From assembly GCF_000342005.1 (NCBI RefSeq), contig NZ_AOHO01000071.1:253690-317689 (forward strand): a DNA stretch of 64,000 nt. The letters are read 5' to 3'. The position numbers and the translations under genes are program-made. The notes under the pieces are model-generated. The model was not told the DNA's origin, did no database searches, and worked only from the letters and a program-made list of their open reading frames with translations. Every line of letters starts with the position of its first letter. The first letter of the stretch is position 1. Shown in pieces: positions 44,842 through 52,815 of this stretch. This DNA comes from Amycolatopsis decaplanina DSM 44594 (GTDB lineage: Bacteria > Actinomycetota > Actinomycetes > Mycobacteriales > Pseudonocardiaceae).

Positions 44842-45044
44842 GGCATCACCGCACTGGAAATGACATGCCAGGCGAAGGCAAAGATGCGGAAGGTCCCGGT
44901 AAAGGCGAAGGCGAGATAGGAAAGAACAGCGTCCGCGGTCCCTGATGACCGGCCGGCCCCCGGTCGTGCCGAAAGAAACAGCACGAATGTCATTCCCACC
45001 AGGACGAGTCTCGCTCTGGACCGAAGATGCGGCGTAGTGCTCAC
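44826..45044 (-). CDS. Small membrane protein upstream of the LAL regulator
   Basis: A 72-residue ORF from GTG 45044 with AAGGGAG upstream at good spacing. Two hydrophobic stretches (ARLVLVGMTFVLFLS and a longer LSYLAFAFTGTFRIFAFAWHVI) suggest a small membrane protein. It overlaps the regulator by 16 bp, so the two are probably coupled. No family recognised; it could be a leader or sensor for the LAL protein. The longer frame to 45227 is not supported. Confidence 0.45.
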   Translation of the reverse strand: MSTTPHLRSRARLVLVGMTFVLFLSARPGAGRSSGTADAVLSYLAFAFTGTFRIFAFAWHVISSAVMPCAGQ

Positions 45045-45548
45045 CGATCGTCTCCCTTCGATTCCCCAGAACTGGCGGGGAAACCGATCTTGCTCACCCC
45101 GCGCGGTGGCCACCTCCTCCCTGGAGGGTGAGTCGGGACCGTCGGCGCGGCCCCTCGTGGCCGCAGGGTGGCCGCCGCTAAGATCAATTTCTCGCATTGA
45201 GTGACAGGACCGAGAACTCGTTTTCACCCGCCACGAAGGAGGAGCTCAGTGTCTCAAGGGCGCATTCTGGAGTTCGCGGGCCACGGAGCCTACCCCCTGA
45301 CCAGGGCTCCGGCGTCCGTGACGCGGTACCGGGACGCAGCTCACGTTGGCCCGCGGGAGCTGGGCGTGTCGGGGCGTCGGAGGGCGTGGCAAGCGGGCCC
45401 GAGGTGACGCGTAGACGAACTCCGCCCGGTACCGCATCCTGACTCCCGGCGGTGAGCCGCCGTGCGCGCGTTGCCCGTCTCCGTCAAGAAAACCATTGGC
45501 GGGCAACGGATTAGTTGTCGAAGGGCGGCCTCGGACGGGAGTCACGGA
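45045..45548. other. 504-bp intergenic region between LAL unit and GAP-family gene
   Basis: No conserved gene is recognised here apart from the weak small frame at 45249-45407. The segment 45045-45190 precedes the divergent small membrane protein and must hold its promoter. The remainder leads to the GAP-family gene and is GC-rich without clear repeats. Confidence 0.5.
45249..45407 (+). CDS. Possible small protein or truncated gene
   Basis: A 52-codon frame from GTG 45249 with AAGGAGGAG eight to nine bases upstream, one of the better ribosome sites in the window. The peptide starts VSQGRILEFAGHGAYPLTRAPASVTRYRD and then becomes Arg-rich, as if the coding character is lost. It may be the 5' end of a decayed gene. 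No family recognised; low confidence that it makes a product. Confidence 0.3.
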   Translation: MSQGRILEFAGHGAYPLTRAPASVTRYRDAAHVGPRELGVSGRRRAWQAGPR

Positions 45549-46181
45549 ATGACGGACGACTCGCTCACTGTGCTCCCGCTCGCGATCACCATGATGGCCG
45601 GACCGCAGTTCGTGTCCGCGTTGATCCTGATCACGACGGCGCGCGCGGTGCCGACGTCGCTCGCGTTCGTGGCGGGTGTCGCGACGGCCGCCACGACCGG
45701 GACCGCGCTCACGACCTGGCTCGCGGGACTCCTGCCGCCCGATCCCCTCGTCTCCGATTCGGACGGCTCCCTGTACACGCTCATCCAGTACGTTCTGGTC
45801 GCCATCCTGGTGGGGATCGCGATCTGGAATTGGACGCACCGCGAGACCGCGGAACCACCGAAGTGGCTGGGATCGCTCATGTCCGCGGGCCCCGGCCGCG
45901 GTTTCCGCACCGGATTCCTGCTCATCGCGTTCTTCCCGTCGGATGTGGTCGTCATGTGCGTGGTCGGCCTCAACCTCGCCCGCAGCGGAGCGGGTTTCAG
46001 CGCGGCGATCCCGTTCCTCCTGACCACCACTCTGATCGCCGCGCTGCCGCTGTTGGCTTATCTCCTCTTCCGGCGGCGCGCCGCGCGGGTCATGCCGGAG
46101 ATCCGCGACTGGACGAACGACCACGGCTGGCTGCTGAACATCGTGGCGTCCCTGTTCTTCGTCGTGCTCATCCTGTTCTGA
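45549..46181 (+). CDS. GAP-family (LysE-like) membrane protein
   Basis: A 210-residue protein with six hydrophobic helices: VLPLAITMMAGPQFVSALILITTAR, a second near 40-60, VLVAILVGIAIWNW, FRTGFLLIAFFPSDVVVMCVVGLNL, FLLTTTLIAALPLLAYLLF and WLLNIVASLFFVVLILF. This is the pattern of the GAP/SfLAP family, named after mycobacterial proteins linked to glycolipid transport, related to LysE exporters. ATG 45549 has a weak GGGAG site; the longer frame from 45462 is not needed. Confidence 0.65.
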   Translation: MTDDSLTVLPLAITMMAGPQFVSALILITTARAVPTSLAFVAGVATAATTGTALTTWLAGLLPPDPLVSDSDGSLYTLIQYVLVAILVGIAIWNWTHRETAEPPKWLGSLMSAGPGRGFRTGFLLIAFFPSDVVVMCVVGLNLARSGAGFSAAIPFLLTTTLIAALPLLAYLLFRRRAARVMPEIRDWTNDHGWLLNIVASLFFVVLILF

Positions 46182-46357
46182 CCCTCGGCCCGTGTGGTCC
46201 GAGAGCACCCAAGCCCGGAACACCAGCGCGACGAACGCCGCTGATTGGTCACGAACGAAAGCAGGCCCGCGAAGTCGCGCAGCGCTTCGGCCGTCCGCGG
46301 CCGCTCTCCCACGATCCCAGGCGACCGACACGATCATCGCCAGACAGGAGGCGATGA

Positions 46358-46525
46358 TTATCCAGTAAACGAACACCACGAGCGCCGCCGTCGCTGCCCG
46401 GCGAGGAAAGCCGAGGCTTCGTAACCGGCCGTGCCCGGGCTGAGCGTGATCACGATGACGATCGCGGCCGTGCCGAGCAGGACGGCGGGTGCTCGCGGTA
46501 TTCGAAGTGTGGGCCGGTCTGTCAC
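46358..46525 (-). CDS. Small membrane ORF coupled to DUF7144-like gene, possibly frameshifted
   Basis: GTG 46525 overlaps the stop of the preceding gene by 4 bp (GTGA), and the 55-codon frame encodes one strong membrane helix (APAVLLGTAAIVIVITLSPG) before ending RRRRSWCSFTG. Immediately at its end another minus frame encodes a second helix (ALVVFVYWIIIASCLAMIVSVAW). The pair looks like one two-helix protein broken by a frameshift, or a short protein overlapping noise. The 176 bp beyond to the GAP gene hold no feature. Confidence 0.35.
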   Translation of the reverse strand: MTDRPTLRIPRAPAVLLGTAAIVIVITLSPGTAGYEASAFLAGQRRRRSWCSFTG

Positions 46526-46980
46526 CACGCCCCGCGACTCGGGGCTTCGTCACCGTGGACGATGACCGCCCAGATGACCGTCACGCACAGGGCTATCACG
46601 ATCGTCGACCACAGCGGATGCGCCGCGAGGAACACCAGATGGGTCAACGCGTTCCCGGCTGCGAAAAGCACAGCGACCACCCTCGCCCAGATGGCACCCG
46701 TAAGGAGGGCACCGCCGGCGATCGCCACCAGCACACCACCCACCAGATGGGCCCACGCCCAGCCGGTCAGGTCAAGGACGAGCGTGTACTCAGGACCCGC
46801 GATGTAGTAGCCGCCCTGGACCAGGGCCACGATTCCCACGATGGCGTCGAACGTGCCGAGGATGACCATGATCACGCAGGCGAAGACGATCCAACCGGCC
46901 CAGATCGGCCGTAGCCCGGACCGGTGCCCTCCCTGGCCGCGGTCGGTGAGATCGGGATCGGCGTTCCACTGCTGACTCAT
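46522..46980 (-). CDS. DUF7144-like four-helix membrane protein
   Basis: A 152-residue membrane protein with four hydrophobic segments: IWAGWIVFACVIMVILGTFDAIVGIVALV, LTGWAWAHLVGGVLVAIAGGALLTG, WARVVAVLFAAGNALTHLVFLA and WSTIVIALCVTVIWAVIVHG. Gly-Trp spacing and the GYYIAG loop are typical of a common actinobacterial family of unknown function. ATG 46980 overlaps the DUF1269 gene stop by 4 bp. Probably one operon with it. Confidence 0.65.
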   Translation of the reverse strand: MSQQWNADPDLTDRGQGGHRSGLRPIWAGWIVFACVIMVILGTFDAIVGIVALVQGGYYIAGPEYTLVLDLTGWAWAHLVGGVLVAIAGGALLTGAIWARVVAVLFAAGNALTHLVFLAAHPLWSTIVIALCVTVIWAVIVHGDEAPSRGAW

Positions 46981-47510
46981 TTCGACCCCGTTCCCGGTTC
47001 TTCGGCGGTCTGGAATTCCTTTTCCGTCGTGAAGGTTTCGCGCAGCGCCTTCTCCTGTTCGGGGGTCAGGTTCGTGAAGATCAGCTCTGGCCTTTCCTGG
47101 CCGGCGAAAGCGTCTCGTACTTTGTCGATGACGGCTCCCGAGCTGAGCAGGAACAGGGCCGACGTACCTTCGGTGATCTCTCCCCTGATCTGCCGGATCA
47201 GGTCGTCGTCGATGCCGTAATCCGACGCCAATCCGCCGAGGGTTCCCGCCGTGGCGCCGACCGCCGCGCCGAGCAGCGGCACGAGGAAGATCAGGCCGAA
47301 GAGCATTCCCCAGAACGCGCCGGTCAGCGCGCCGTGGCCGGCCAGATTGCGTTGCTGGCGGAGTTTCGGCTTGGAGGCGCCTTTCGGCCACGAGACCGTC
47401 GCGGCGTCGTGTACCGAAATGAGCTGTCTCTTCGCCAGGCTCTTCACCGTCTCCGCCGCGTGGTCCGCGCCATCGGCTGAGTTGAACATCCAGATGGTCA
47501 ACGTGTCCAC
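46977..47510 (-). CDS. DUF1269-family membrane protein
   Basis: A 177-residue protein. The N-terminal part (LTIWMFNSADGADHAAETVKSLAKRQLISVHDAATVSW) is the DUF1269 alpha/beta domain, followed by a Gly-rich hydrophobic hairpin (ALTGAFWGMLFGLIFLVPLLGAAVGATAG) and a second alpha/beta region. These proteins are frequent in stress-related loci; biochemical function unknown. GTG 47510 with GAAGGGA upstream. Confidence 0.75.
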   Translation of the reverse strand: MDTLTIWMFNSADGADHAAETVKSLAKRQLISVHDAATVSWPKGASKPKLRQQRNLAGHGALTGAFWGMLFGLIFLVPLLGAAVGATAGTLGGLASDYGIDDDLIRQIRGEITEGTSALFLLSSGAVIDKVRDAFAGQERPELIFTNLTPEQEKALRETFTTEKEFQTAEEPGTGSK

Positions 47511-47703
47511 GTCTCACCGTCCCTTCTGAAAGTTGCTGATACGACCATGGCCATCGCACAGTGACGCCGGGAGCGCTCACATCACCCGAGACGGATGAGC
47601 GTCAGTCGGCCTCTCGGCCGGGAACTCATCCGCCCGAGGTGATGCCCGGTTCTCCGGGAACGGGTTAGCTCGGTCGAAAGCCCTGTCCGGCAAGGAGCTG
47701 CCT

Positions 47704-48310
47704 GTGGACCGACCATCGGTCATCGCCGACGATGGGTTGATCGGGGACTCGCGGACCGCCGCGTTGGTGAGTACCGACGGCGCGATCGACTGGTTCCGCT
47801 GCCCCCGGTTCGATTCTCCGAGCGTGTTCGCCACGCTCCTGGATCCCGGTGGCGGCCACTGCCGGCTACTGCCGAGTCAGTCCCGTCGGAGAGCCGTACA
47901 CGTCATGCGCCCGGTGTCCGAACCGCACGCGACCCCGACCACCGGCTGATCCGGATGATCCGCTGCGTGCGCGGACGCATCGAGTTCTCTGTGGACGTCG
48001 TCCCGCGCCTCGCCTACGCGCGTCGGACGCACACCACCACCACCGTCACCGTCGACGGCACGCTGTCCGACAGCGGACAGTCCACCTTGGCTTGAGGGGT
48101 AAGACACAGAAAGTCCGTGAAGGCCTCCTTCCCTACCCTGAAAGTAGGGAAGGAGGCCTTCACGGACACGCCACCTTTGCCCTGCCGCTGCACGCACCTC
48201 GATGTCGTCGAAGGCGGCGTCTACGGCTCGGTCACCTTGGAAACCGGGCAGGTCCGCGGTTTCGTGTTCGAATCGGACAGCCGGAAACCGCGTGGTACAC
48301 GCGATCGTGC
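47704..48310 (+). pseudogene. Decayed glycoside hydrolase family 15 (glucoamylase/trehalase-like)
   Basis: The frame from GTG 47704 reads LIGDSRTAALVSTDGAIDWFRCPRFDSPSVFATLLDPGGGHC, the conserved start of GH15 enzymes, then shifts frame (SPVGEPYTS continues in another frame), loses about 40 residues, and resumes as HRLIRMIRCVRGRIEFSVDVVPRL up to a stop at 48095. After a palindrome at 48113-48167, another GH15-like piece, SVTLETGQVRGFVFESDSRKPRG, is found. The catalytic (alpha/alpha)6 barrel is absent. Intact relatives exceed 590 residues. Not expected to make an enzyme. Confidence 0.75.
48113..48167. repeat. Perfect 24-bp-stem palindrome with 7-base loop inside the GH15 relic
   Basis: Arms 48113-48136 (begins GTCCGTGAAGGCC, ends CCCTAC) and 48144-48167 are exact reverse complements; the loop 48137-48143 is CCTGAAA. 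The same 23-24/7 geometry as the elements at 18162, 52442 and 57336. It separates two homologous pieces of the GH15 pseudogene, which suggests it entered the gene. Confidence 0.85.
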
Positions 48311-48431
48311 GGGTAAGTCCCTTTGGAACGGCACTGAGCAGTGATCGCGGAGGATTCGGGACGCTGAACGACCCATTCCTTCATCCGTCCCTTCGCGACC
48401 CCGCCTTACCACTCATCAGACCGAGCGCGGT

Positions 48432-48863
48432 TCAGCCCTGGGAGATGTAGGCCTCCAGCTGTTCCTGGCTCTTCTCCAGCTGTTCCATCCGGGTCTTCAC
48501 GACGTCGCCGATGCTCACGATCCCCGCGAGCCTGCCGTCCACCACGACCGGGACGTGCCGGATGCGGCGTTCGGTCATCAGGATCGACAGCTGGTCCACC
48601 GAATCCTCGGGTGTGCAGCTCGCGACCATCTTCGTCATGATCGCGGACACCGATCCGTCGAGCAGCTGGGGCCCGCGCTCGTTGAGCCGGCGCACCACGT
48701 CCCGTTCGGAGACGATCCCGACGATCCCACCCTCGGCGTCGACGACCACCAAGGCGCCGACGTTGTGCTCCGCGAGTCTCTCGAGCAGTTCGGTGACGTT
48801 CGTCTCCGGCGAGACGGTCGCGACGGCCGCCCCCTTGTTCCGCAACAGATCGGAAATCCGCAT
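48432..48863 (-). CDS. CBS-domain protein
   Basis: A 143-residue protein made of two CBS motifs (about residues 10-65, with NVGALVVVDAEGGIVGIVSERDVVRRL, and 75-130, with RIRHVPVVVDGRLAGIVSIGDVVKTR) and a short charged C-terminal helix. Two CBS motifs form one Bateman module that binds adenine nucleotides. Stand-alone forms include the hypoxic response protein HRP1 of mycobacteria. ATG 48863 has GGGAGGAG upstream. Ligand unknown. Confidence 0.85.
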   Translation of the reverse strand: MRISDLLRNKGAAVATVSPETNVTELLERLAEHNVGALVVVDAEGGIVGIVSERDVVRRLNERGPQLLDGSVSAIMTKMVASCTPEDSVDQLSILMTERRIRHVPVVVDGRLAGIVSIGDVVKTRMEQLEKSQEQLEAYISQG

Positions 48864-48910
48864 ACGCGCTCCTCCCGGGTGGGTGACCTGAGTCACTCCA
48901 GGTTATGGCT

Positions 48911-49393
48911 TCACCGCCGTGCGCGAAAGTCCGGAGAGTCCGGTTCGATACCGAGCCTGGTCGCGAGCGCGTCGTACGCCTGGATGATCCCGGTGCCGTA
49001 CGGGTCGTCGCCGAGCGCGCCGAGTGTGCCCCGGCCGAGCTCCCACTGGGCCTTCGCGGCCTCGTGGTCACCCAGTTTGCGGTAATCCTCGGCGAGGTTC
49101 AGGTGCAGCGACGGATAGAACCCGCGCACGGCCAGAGTCGCGTGATACTCCTTGGCACGCTCGTCGGTGAGCGAATCGGCCGCCGCGAGCGCGCGGAGAT
49201 CCCAGGCGAGTTCGTCGGCCGGGGCGTCGCAGACGTCGGCCATGTAGTGCGCGAGCGCGCACCGGTGCAGCGGGTCGCCTTCCTCGCCGATCCGTTCCCA
49301 CAGCGCCGCGAACTTCTCGCGCGCACCGGCGCGGTCACCGGAGATGTGCATCTGGAGGCCGGCGTTGATCTCGGCCATCACGTCGTCGGTCAT
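48911..49393 (-). CDS. TPR-like helical protein
   Basis: A 160-residue all-helical protein: LQMHISGDRAGAREKFAALWERIGEEGDPLHRCALAHYMADV and SLHLNLAEDYRKLGDHEAAKAQWELG resemble tetratricopeptide units. The family is found across actinobacteria without assigned function. ATG 49393 overlaps the metallopeptidase stop by 4 bp, so it is translated with it. Confidence 0.65.
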   Translation of the reverse strand: MTDDVMAEINAGLQMHISGDRAGAREKFAALWERIGEEGDPLHRCALAHYMADVCDAPADELAWDLRALAAADSLTDERAKEYHATLAVRGFYPSLHLNLAEDYRKLGDHEAAKAQWELGRGTLGALGDDPYGTGIIQAYDALATRLGIEPDSPDFRARR

Positions 49394-50322
49394 TTGACGT
49401 CGGCCGCCGGGGCCGCCCAGGTGTTGCACGCCGACGTCGTCTTCCCGGAGAACCCGGCCTTCGCCCATTTCAGCTGGTTACGACGGCTGCCGTGGGTGTC
49501 GCTGTCGTCGGCACGGCCGTAGTCGTCGAGAGCGGCGTTGGCCAGCGACTTGCTGATCGAACCGCGGCCGGAGGCGGCCGCGAGGGCGAGCGCGCCGAAG
49601 CAGTTCGCCTGCAGTTCGATGCGGCGGACCAGTTCCTTGTCGGCCGGTGAGTCCTCGTCCGGGGACGACATCTTCTCCGCGGCCGCCGACAGGATCCCGC
49701 TGGAGCGCTGGATGTGATGCCCGTATTCGTGGGCCATCGTCGCGAGGTGGCGGGACCGTTCGAGGCCCGCGTCGCCCAGCATCCACTGGGTCGGCGCGTA
49801 GATCGTGGTGTCGCCGCCGCAGTAGTAGGCGACGGCCTCGTTCTCGCTCGGTGCCTTCCCGCAGGCGCTGGTCTCGGGCAGCGTCACCTGCACGGTCGCC
49901 GTCAACGCGGGCTCGTTCGCCTGGTCCAAGGCGGGTTTCCAGGCTTCGGCGAGACACGACACGAAGGTCTTGTAGTACGTCTCCAATTTCGCGGGCTCGC
50001 GGCTGATCGCGGGCAGCCGGCAGGTGACCGCGCCGAGCGTGACCCCTTCGGCCAGCAGCGGGTTCGTCTCCAGTTCCCGCACCTCCTTGGGCGCGGGTTT
50101 CGCGTTCCCGGCGGGCGCCTTGGCCCCTTCCGAGGTGTACACACCGGACGCCGGGAGGGCCTGACCGTCGATCTTCCGCGGTCCGCCCGCCATCGCCATC
50201 CCGGTGGTGGTCAGCGCGGCGACGATGAGCAGACCGACCACGGCGGCCCCCGTGTTGCGGGGGCTTTCGGGACGAGGCGGCGAAGGCGTGAACGGTCTGG
50301 GTACCTCGTCGGTGCCGGTCAT
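49390..50322 (-). CDS. Membrane-anchored neutral zinc metallopeptidase (YpfJ-like)
   Basis: A 310-residue protein with a single N-terminal membrane helix (AAVVGLLIVAALTTTGMAMAGG) and an extracellular domain. ATMAHEYGHHIQRSSGI gives the HExxH zinc motif, and RRIELQANCFGALAL supplies the downstream Glu ligand, typical of the putative neutral zinc metallopeptidase family PF04228. Four Cys may form disulfides. ATG 50322; the longer frame to 50703 lies in the divergent promoter. Confidence 0.8.
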   Translation of the reverse strand: MTGTDEVPRPFTPSPPRPESPRNTGAAVVGLLIVAALTTTGMAMAGGPRKIDGQALPASGVYTSEGAKAPAGNAKPAPKEVRELETNPLLAEGVTLGAVTCRLPAISREPAKLETYYKTFVSCLAEAWKPALDQANEPALTATVQVTLPETSACGKAPSENEAVAYYCGGDTTIYAPTQWMLGDAGLERSRHLATMAHEYGHHIQRSSGILSAAAEKMSSPDEDSPADKELVRRIELQANCFGALALAAASGRGSISKSLANAALDDYGRADDSDTHGSRRNQLKWAKAGFSGKTTSACNTWAAPAADVK

Positions 50323-50428
50323 GGTGTCCCCCCAACGTGCGAGCCCACAGCATACGGAGCGGGGGCAGGTCAGGCGAAGAACGGGCACCTGGTGGCGCCA
50401 GGACCGAGGCCCCGGCGAGACTGTGAGC

Positions 50429-52438
50429 ATGAGTGACGAGGACCCGTACCTGTGGCTGGAAGACGTGACCGGCGAAGAAGCGCTGGACTGGGTGCGAGCC
50501 CGCAACGCCGAGGCTCTGGCGGAACTGGCAGGCGGCGAGCGGTTCGCCGGGATCCGTGACGAGGTCCGCGAGGTCCTCGACGCCGACGACCGGATCCCGT
50601 ACGTCCGGCGCCGCGGCGAATACCTGTACAACTTCTGGCAGGACTCGGCCAACCCCCGGGGCCTGTGGCGCCGCACCACCCTGGAGCAGTACCGGCTCGA
50701 CACGCCGGAGTGGGAACTCCTGCTCGACGTCGACGCGCTGGCCGAGACCGACGGCGAGAACTGGGTGTGGCAGGGCGCGGCCGTCCTCCGGCCGGGTTAT
50801 CACCGCGCGCTGGTCGAACTGTCGCGGGGCGGCGCCGACGCGACCGTGGTCCGCGAGTTCGACCTCGACGAGCGCCGTTTCGTCGAAGACGGGTTCTTCG
50901 TGCCCGAGGCCAAGACCAGGATCGGCTGGATCGACCGCGACCGGGTCTACATCGGCACCGATTTCGGACCGGGGACGCTGACCAGTTCGGGCTATCCGAG
51001 GCTGGCGAAGGAATGGCGGCGGGGCACCCCGCTCGAAGAGGCGACGGTGGTCTTCGAGGGCAAGCCGGACGACGTCTCGGTGTCCGCCCACCACGATCCG
51101 ACCGAGGGCTGGGAACGTGACTTCGTCTACCGGTCGATCGACTTCTACCGCACGGAAAGGTACGTCCGGACGGCCGCCGGTCTCGAACGCATCGAGGTCC
51201 CCGAAGACGCGCAGACGTCGTCGCACCGCGAGTGGCTGCTGATCCGGCTTCGCTGGGACTGGACCATCGAAGGCAGGACGTATCCCTCCGGCACTCTGCT
51301 CGCGTCCGGGTTCGACGCGTTCATGGCGGGTGAGCGCACCTTCACGACCCTCTTCACGCCGGACGCGCACACGTCGCTGGAGTACTGGGCGTGGACGCAC
51401 AACCACCTGTTGCTCTCGACCCTGTCCGACGTCCGGACGGAACTGCGCGTGCTCACGCCGTCCGAAGGCTGGACATCCCGGCCGCTCGCGGGCACCCCGG
51501 AACTGGGCACGGCGCAGATCACCGGCACCGACCCCGACGTCAGCGACGAGTACCTGCTCGACTCCAGCGGCTACACCCAGCCGTCTACGCTGAGCTACGG
51601 GCATGTCGGAGGCGACGTCGAGGTTCTCAAGCGTGCTCCCTCGTTCTTCGACAGCGAGGGCATGACGGTCTCGCAGTACTTCGCGACCTCCGAAGACGGC
51701 ACGAAGATCCCGTACTTCGTCGTACGCCCCTCCGGCGCCGAAGGCGGGCCGACACTGCTGACCGGCTACGGCGGCTTCGAGGTCTCACTGACCCCCAGCT
51801 ACAGCGGCGTCATCGGCCGCGGCTGGCTCTCGCGCGGTGGCACCTACGTCGTCGCGAACATCCGCGGCGGCGGCGAGTACGGGCCGGACTGGCACACCTC
51901 GGTGACCAAGGCCAAGCGGTACAAGGTTTACGAGGACTTCTCGGCCGTCGCCGCCGACCTCGTCGAACGCGGCATCAGCGAGCCCGCACGCCTCGGCATC
52001 CAGGGCGGCAGCAACGGCGGGCTGCTGATGGGTGTCATGCTCACGCGCTACCCGCATCTGTTCGGCGCGATCGTGAGCCAGGTGCCGCTGCTCGACATGA
52101 AGCGGTACCACAAGCTCCTCGCGGGCGCGTCGTGGATGGCCGAGTACGGCGATCCCGACGACCCGGCGGAATGGGACTTCATCGGCAAGTACTCGCCGTA
52201 CCAGAACGTCCGCGGTGAAGGCGAGTACCCGCCGGTCCTGTTCGTCACGTCCACCAGGGACGATCGCGTGCATCCCGCGCACGCACGCAAGATGGTCGCG
52301 CGGATGCTGGAGCAGGGGCACGACGTGCGCTATCACGAGAACATCGAGGGCGGGCACGGCGCCGCGGCCGACAACGAGCAGCTGGCGTTCAAATGGGCGC
52401 TGATGCTCGAATTCCTGTGGGAGAAGCTCTCCTCCTGA
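50429..52438 (+). CDS. Prolyl oligopeptidase-family serine peptidase (S9A)
   Basis: A 669-residue enzyme with the N-terminal PYLWLEDVTGEEALDWVRARN, a beta-propeller region (about 70-390), and a C-terminal hydrolase domain: IRGGGEYGPDWH, GIQGGSNGGLLMG (Ser about 527), TSTRDDRVHPAHA (Asp about 612) and EGGHGAAAD (His about 644). It cleaves peptides after proline, probably in the cytosol as no signal peptide is seen. ATG 50429 follows GTGAGC with no strong ribosome site. Confidence 0.9.
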   Translation: MSDEDPYLWLEDVTGEEALDWVRARNAEALAELAGGERFAGIRDEVREVLDADDRIPYVRRRGEYLYNFWQDSANPRGLWRRTTLEQYRLDTPEWELLLDVDALAETDGENWVWQGAAVLRPGYHRALVELSRGGADATVVREFDLDERRFVEDGFFVPEAKTRIGWIDRDRVYIGTDFGPGTLTSSGYPRLAKEWRRGTPLEEATVVFEGKPDDVSVSAHHDPTEGWERDFVYRSIDFYRTERYVRTAAGLERIEVPEDAQTSSHREWLLIRLRWDWTIEGRTYPSGTLLASGFDAFMAGERTFTTLFTPDAHTSLEYWAWTHNHLLLSTLSDVRTELRVLTPSEGWTSRPLAGTPELGTAQITGTDPDVSDEYLLDSSGYTQPSTLSYGHVGGDVEVLKRAPSFFDSEGMTVSQYFATSEDGTKIPYFVVRPSGAEGGPTLLTGYGGFEVSLTPSYSGVIGRGWLSRGGTYVVANIRGGGEYGPDWHTSVTKAKRYKVYEDFSAVAADLVERGISEPARLGIQGGSNGGLLMGVMLTRYPHLFGAIVSQVPLLDMKRYHKLLAGASWMAEYGDPDDPAEWDFIGKYSPYQNVRGEGEYPPVLFVTSTRDDRVHPAHARKMVARMLEQGHDVRYHENIEGGHGAAADNEQLAFKWALMLEFLWEKLSS

Positions 52439-52441
52439 CCC

Positions 52442-52493
52442 GTCATGAGGGGTCCACATAGGACACTTTTCGTCCCAGGGGGCCCCTCATGAC
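52442..52493. repeat. Degenerate palindrome (23/22-base arms, 7-base loop) between convergent genes
   Basis: GTCATGAGGGG (52442-52452) pairs with CCCCTCATGAC (52483-52493), and GGAC (52461-52464) pairs with GTCC (52472-52475) around the 7-base loop ACTTTTC. The middle of each arm no longer pairs. The overall geometry equals the perfect elements, so this looks like an older copy. It lies between the stops of the oligopeptidase and the SMR exporter and may terminate both. Confidence 0.65.
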
Positions 52494-52500
52494 ACTCGGC

Positions 52501-52815
52501 TCACTCCGCCACCTTCGCCAGCACCACCCCTCCCACGATCAGCGCCATCGCGGCGAACCGGCCGAAGCCGACCGGGTCCTTGTGGATCACGATGCCGAAG
52601 ACGATCGCGCCGACCGCGCCGATGCCGGTGAACACGGCGTACGCGGTCCCCACCGGAATCGAGTCCATCGCCTTGGACAGCAGATAGACCGCGGCGACGC
52701 CCAGCACGAAGCACAGCACGGTCGGCCAGAACCGGGTGAAGTTATCCGTCGGCTTGATGCTCTGCGACCAGGCGACCTCGACGACTCCCGCCAGGAGCAG
52801 GATTCCCCAGCCCAT
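52501..52815 (-). CDS. SMR-family exporter, Gdx/SugE-like
   Basis: A 104-residue four-helix SMR protein. Glu13 in AGVVEVAWSQ is the proton/substrate-binding Glu; GTAYAVFTGIGAVGAIVFGI is close to the GTAYAVWTGIGAVG signature of Gdx (guanidinium exporters) rather than broad-range EmrE. Gdx works as a dual-topology dimer. The start codon overlaps the azoreductase stop (TGATG). No guanidine riboswitch is visible; the pair is preceded by TetR-type operators instead. Confidence 0.75.
   Translation of the reverse strand: MGWGILLLAGVVEVAWSQSIKPTDNFTRFWPTVLCFVLGVAAVYLLSKAMDSIPVGTAYAVFTGIGAVGAIVFGIVIHKDPVGFGRFAAMALIVGGVVLAKVAE

Noticed and set aside
45246..46553. A 435-codon minus-strand frame
   Set aside because: Mostly antisense to the GAP-family gene; only one short hydrophobic stretch stands out, and that is considered with the small frame at 46358.
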